Shown: positions 60,259-64,000 of the stretch, piece by piece | Layout: every line of letters starts with the position of its first letter | Numbering within the stretch: the first letter of the stretch is position 1 | Source: Tenacibaculum larymnensis | GTDB taxonomy: Bacteria > Bacteroidota > Bacteroidia > Flavobacteriales > Flavobacteriaceae | NCBI RefSeq assembly: GCF_028829235.1 | Contig: NZ_JAIWJY010000009.1 | Location: forward strand, 97,310-161,309 | Length of the DNA: 64,000 nt | Direction: 5' to 3' | Notes under the pieces: generated by a model | What the model saw: the letters and a program-made list of their open reading frames with translations, nothing else | Told to the model about the DNA's origin: nothing | Database searches by the model: none | Program-made: the position numbers and the translations under genes

Positions 60259-60776
60259 CTCTTATAAAAAACATAAAAAAATGTTAAAATATTTTCCATA
60301 TATTTATACTGAGATTTTAAAGAATTTCACTTTCTTTAATTATCTATTAAATAAAAAAAGATGAAATAACAGTATCATAATACATTAACAAAATCTAGTC
60401 TCCCAACATGAAACACTTTTATTATCAGAATTTTAACACCATAATATTCACGTTAGATTTTATCATTCTTATCCGTAAAATTCAGCTATCTATATTTAGA
60501 AAAGAGAAAGTAACTAGGCTCTCAACAAAGAAAAAAACATGTTTAAAGAATCTTTTCAGTTCTTTAAACACAGCTTGTAAGATTCATTCTAAGATATATC
60601 CATGCAAATTTCACATAATTCCAAACCATAATTAACTAATTACAAAAACACTCTAATACATTTTTAGATAGTTTTTATATTTAATTTATACATAATTTAC
60701 ACCATCAATATGGTAAATATGTAATTACAGTTCTGTATTTGTATTATCCCTATTTTTAAATAAAAATTAGCTTTAC
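60259..60776. other. Upstream region of the large adhesin gene
   Basis: About 520 AT-rich bases. A 75-codon frame at 60408-60635 exists, but its composition and content (mostly Lys, Ile, Phe) are those of random AT-rich sequence. No convincing -7 box is seen; the closest element is TGTATTTG near 60735. No gene is supported. Confidence 0.5.
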
Positions 60777-63700
60777 ATGAAAAATAAGTCCTCTCACTAT
60801 CATATACATAAAAGCATATTATATGTAATTTTATTAACATTTACTATAACTAGTAATAGTCAAATATCTGTAAAAGAAAACCTAAAAAAAGGCAATCTTA
60901 ATAAGGTTTTGTCTTACAAACCTCTACAAGACACAAAGCTATCCCTTTCCAACAATCCTCTTAGTTCCATAACCAGTTCTTTTTTAATAGAAAGAAAAAC
61001 TAAAATCAATAAAAGTAGAACGAGGCAAAAATTCTCCTCTTCTTCTTTTAACATGATGATGGCTGCTCCTACTTTAGATCTGAATACCATAACACCAGGA
61101 AACAACTATGATTTTCAACTACAACCAACAACTTCTAATGTATTCCCTGTAACAGTAAGCCCAAATGTCACAACAGATGCAGGGGTTTTAAGTGCAACCC
61201 TAAATTTTTCCGGTATTGTTGACTTTCCCTCTGGTGAATTGTTAGCTATTAATAATGGAGGTGGTTTTGACTTATTATGGTTACAAGTACCTGTTTCCGG
61301 CCCATTTACTTATACCATAGGGGCTTCTACAATACAAATAACCCAATTAACAAACACTTCTTTTAATATAACGGAAACCTCAGGTAATCCAATTGCGAAC
61401 TCTGAATTCGAAACATTTTTATCAACTTTGTTTTATGGAGACTTACAAAACCCTTATACAGATGGAGTACGAACAATGGATGTTACTATTTTTGATACTA
61501 ATGGAGACTTTACAACTGCACAAACTATAATAAGAGTTTATACAACACCACCAACTGTTGTTGATGAAATCAATAGTATATCAGCAAACTCTACAGGGAC
61601 AGTCACAGGCAATGTTTTGGCAAATGATTCTGGTTCAACAGCAATATCTGTTACCGAAGTAGACGTGTACCCATCTATGGTTAATAATACATATACCACA
61701 TTATATGGTACAATTACAATACAAGCAAATGGTACTTATACTTATGATGTTGATGAAACAAATGCTTCTGTTACAGGTTTAAAAAGCGGAGAGAGTTTAG
61801 ATGATATTATTTCTTATACTGTAGCAGATGCCATTGGAATAAAAGATTATGGTATATTAACCATAACAATTAACGGAGTAGATGAAGCTCCTGACGCAAT
61901 AGATAACACAGATTCTTTAACTGCTTTTATCGATGCAAGTGCCACAGGTAATGTAATAACCGATTCTGGAACGGGGGGCTCTGATACCGTAGATCGAGGC
62001 TTATCTACTTTAGTTTGGGAAAGCAATTTTACAAATGGAGAAACAGTAAATGGAAAAACAAAAACTATTGGTGGCGTGGGGCTTTCTTTTACTACTTTAG
62101 ACCCTGGAGGATTTGGTACATCTTTTAACCAAACAGTAGATTATACTACCAACGGAGGTCATACAGGTTATTTAATATACAATATAGACGGAACAACTAA
62201 CCCCACTGATGACACTGTTTTAGTTATAGATTTTGATCAACCCGTTTTTAATTTAGGTTTCTTACTAACAGATATTGATTTTTCACAAGGAAGTTCTTGG
62301 CAAGATCAAATAAAAATTGAAGGTAATTTAGATGGTATAAATTCAACTTATAAGTTTGTTACAACAGGTGGAGTAATTAACTCAGGAAGTAATACTTTTT
62401 ATGGAATAGGCAGTGCAATACCTAGTGACGCTACAGGAAATATCAATGTGTTTTTTGAACAGCCAATTAATCAGTTAAGATTAAGTTATAATTATGGGCC
62501 TAATGTTACAGATCCTGACCCTCTTGGACAAATTGCTGGTGTTTCAGATGTTTACTGGCAAGGTTCTGGCTCTGTTACCACCATAAGACTTGGTACTACA
62601 TTAGGCAACCTAAATACCGGAAATTTAAATACTTCATACCCTGGAACTTACGGGTCAATAATAATGAATCCTGATGGAAGTTATGAATATATTGTTGATA
62701 CTTCAAACCCAGCAGTAGCAGGCTTACTCGTAGGTCAAACATTAACAGATACATTTTTTTATGAAATTTCTGACGGAGTGTCTTCTGATACAGCTAATTT
62801 AGTAATTACTATTAATGGATCAGGGACAGACCCTGATGGTGATGGAATAGCCGATAGGCTAGATTTAGATGATGATAATGATGGAATATTAGACACAGAA
62901 GAATCATTAGCTTGTGCAGGAACCCCATTAGATTTAACAGGAATTGGAACTACCTTAACCTCTGGCAGCTATTTTGATCAAGATACAGAAAAAATAATAG
63001 ATGTAACAATTACTACAACAGGTACAGTAAACGAAGGTAATGCTAATGGAGATATCTTAATCACTCAAGGAGGAACAGCAACTTTTACTTTTTCATCCCC
63101 AGTAACAGTTTCCTTAAAACATGAAATTGGTATAACTGGAAATTTTGATACGGGGGATACTTGGGAGTTAACTTCAACAGGAGAATTTACTGTAGCCGAC
63201 CCAAATAATGATTTAATGATTAATTCTAACTCTGGTGGCATTTTGAACTTTGATGCCTTAGGTACTATTTCAGCATCTGAAGCTTGGGAAATTAAAACAA
63301 CCACAACATCATTAAAACTTGATCTAAAATCTGGAAACACGACGTCTCCTATTAACTTAGCCTTAATTTGTGGAGGCTTTTTAGATTCCGATAATGATGG
63401 AGTTCCGAATCATTTAGACTTAGATAGTGATAATGATGGGTGCTTTGATGCAATAGAAGCAAGCGAAAATGTTACTTCTGGTCAGTTAGACGGAAATGGA
63501 AGAATAGATATAGCAGCTCAAGGAAGCATAGATAGCAATGGGGTTCCTAACCTTGTAAATGCTTCTGGAGCAGCAGATATTGGAAGTGATCAAGGACAAG
63601 AAACCACAGGTAATGAGATTGTTGCTACTCAAATACAAATGGACACACAACCAAGTGATAGCACTATATGTTTAGGAAGTAATGTTATTTTTACAGCCGC

Positions 63701-64000
63701 AGCAAGCTCCTTAAGTACAACTACTTATACAGTAACCGCTCCAGGAACAAATCCTGATTACAGTGGTAGCACAAGTACTACAACAGGGTTAGTATATCAA
63801 TGGCAAGAACAAATTGCAGGTGCTGGAGCTTGGAATAATATTTCTAATGGAGGAATATATAGCAATGCAACTACGCCTGCATTAACCTTAACAAATCCAC
63901 CAATAACAGCTTCCACTAATAAATACAGGTTAATAGTAACAAGTACACTTAATACCTGTCAGTCTTTAACTTCTGACGAAGTATCTCTTACAATTATCCC
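60777..64000 (+). CDS. Large secreted adhesin-like protein with VCBS, type-3-thrombospondin-like and Ig-like modules (5' part)
   Basis: The frame runs from ATG 60777 without a stop to the end of the window, at least 1074 residues. The signal peptide (SILYVILLTFTITSNS) is followed by a Lys-rich propeptide region. Residues about 262-368 are a VCBS repeat: GTVTGNVLANDSG, NGTYTYDVDE, SGESLDDIISYTVADAIG and LTITINGVDEAP. A second cadherin-like module (about 370-680) is interrupted by a long beta-rich insert. Calcium-binding repeats DPDGDGIADRLDLDDDNDGILD and DSDNDGVPNHLDLDSDNDG lie near 684 and 871. Ig-like modules (YQWQEQIAGAGAWNN, CQSLTSDEVSLTI) follow. Large adhesins of this type in Flavobacteriia usually end in a T9SS sorting domain, but the C-terminus is outside the window. 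Confidence 0.85.
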   Translation, partial: MKNKSSHYHIHKSILYVILLTFTITSNSQISVKENLKKGNLNKVLSYKPLQDTKLSLSNNPLSSITSSFLIERKTKINKSRTRQKFSSSSFNMMMAAPTLDLNTITPGNNYDFQLQPTTSNVFPVTVSPNVTTDAGVLSATLNFSGIVDFPSGELLAINNGGGFDLLWLQVPVSGPFTYTIGASTIQITQLTNTSFNITETSGNPIANSEFETFLSTLFYGDLQNPYTDGVRTMDVTIFDTNGDFTTAQTIIRVYTTPPTVVDEINSISANSTGTVTGNVLANDSGSTAISVTEVDVYPSMVNNTYTTLYGTITIQANGTYTYDVDETNASVTGLKSGESLDDIISYTVADAIGIKDYGILTITINGVDEAPDAIDNTDSLTAFIDASATGNVITDSGTGGSDTVDRGLSTLVWESNFTNGETVNGKTKTIGGVGLSFTTLDPGGFGTSFNQTVDYTTNGGHTGYLIYNIDGTTNPTDDTVLVIDFDQPVFNLGFLLTDIDFSQGSSWQDQIKIEGNLDGINSTYKFVTTGGVINSGSNTFYGIGSAIPSDATGNINVFFEQPINQLRLSYNYGPNVTDPDPLGQIAGVSDVYWQGSGSVTTIRLGTTLGNLNTGNLNTSYPGTYGSIIMNPDGSYEYIVDTSNPAVAGLLVGQTLTDTFFYEISDGVSSDTANLVITINGSGTDPDGDGIADRLDLDDDNDGILDTEESLACAGTPLDLTGIGTTLTSGSYFDQDTEKIIDVTITTTGTVNEGNANGDILITQGGTATFTFSSPVTVSLKHEIGITGNFDTGDTWELTSTGEFTVADPNNDLMINSNSGGILNFDALGTISASEAWEIKTTTTSLKLDLKSGNTTSPINLALICGGFLDSDNDGVPNHLDLDSDNDGCFDAIEASENVTSGQLDGNGRIDIAAQGSIDSNGVPNLVNASGAADIGSDQGQETTGNEIVATQIQMDTQPSDSTICLGSNVIFTAAASSLSTTTYTVTAPGTNPDYSGSTSTTTGLVYQWQEQIAGAGAWNNISNGGIYSNATTPALTLTNPPITASTNKYRLIVTSTLNTCQSLTSDEVSLTII

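Noticed and set aside
60408..60635. A 75-codon plus-strand frame beginning at an ATG
   Set aside because: The predicted peptide is a mix of Lys, Ile, Phe and Asn as expected from random AT-rich DNA. It has no domain, no promoter and lies in a stretch with repeat relics.

Overview
The window is AT-rich, densely coded chromosomal DNA from a member of the Bacteroidota, most likely a marine Flavobacteriaceae (Tenacibaculum/Polaribacter-like; the genus is an inference). The evidence is the recurrent Bacteroidota -7 promoter element TAnnTTTG, the gene order rplM-rpsI-rpsB-tsf-pyrH-frr, the asnS-rpoN pair, SDR-type threonine dehydrogenase, many short lipoproteins, a Bacteroidota-type curli locus and a large flavobacterial-style adhesin.

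Layout. 1-4.6 kb: the 3' end of gpmI, a thioredoxin-like lipoprotein, map, a methyltransferase, an ApbE lipoprotein and an OmpA-family lipoprotein. 4.8-9.0 kb: ribosomal proteins L13, S9 and S2, EF-Ts, UMP kinase and ribosome recycling factor, separated by clear terminators. 9.1-15.9 kb: an MMPL-type exporter, asnS, rpoN, a membrane protein and a beta-barrel protein. 15.9-18.3 kb: an ExbB/ExbD/ExbD energiser operon with one extra membrane protein. 18.5-27.4 kb: asparaginase, a YugP-type Zn peptidase, lepA, an operon pairing an Lgt-like protein with a Tes-like radical SAM protein, dusB, a LolC/E-type permease and rbfA.

27.5-32.7 kb is the first accessory-looking block. A minus-strand sensory operon (lipoprotein, 7-TM protein, histidine kinase, LuxR-type response regulator) has its regulator split by a one-base shift at a slippery TTT-TAA site. 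Facing away from it is a plus-strand three-gene operon headed by a DUF2589-like protein, with a strong terminator after the first gene. 32.7-41 kb is housekeeping again: methylmalonyl-CoA epimerase, ftsX-DUF3098-uppP-truB, threonine dehydrogenase, recX and a LytS/LytTR two-component pair. 41.2-51.4 kb holds an outer-membrane receptor, a TetR-controlled tripartite RND efflux operon with a visible operator, and a polyprenyl synthetase.

51.4-64 kb is the second accessory block. It has a CAU-anticodon tRNA followed by a decayed tyrosine recombinase, a six-gene curli operon (csgA and csgB homologues, a CsgE that appears fused to a CsgH-like domain, csgF, a CsgG with a C-terminal barrel-like extension, and a beta-propeller lipoprotein), a RadC/JAB protein with an Rpn-like tail, a gene-poor stretch with a diverged direct repeat of about 230 bp, and the first 1074 codons of a large secreted VCBS/Ig-like adhesin that runs off the window.

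The most promising leads for undescribed biology are the Lgt-like/radical SAM/small membrane protein operon, the DUF2589 operon with its neighbouring sensory system, the response regulator that may need +1 frameshifting, and the domain fusions in the curli secretion genes.
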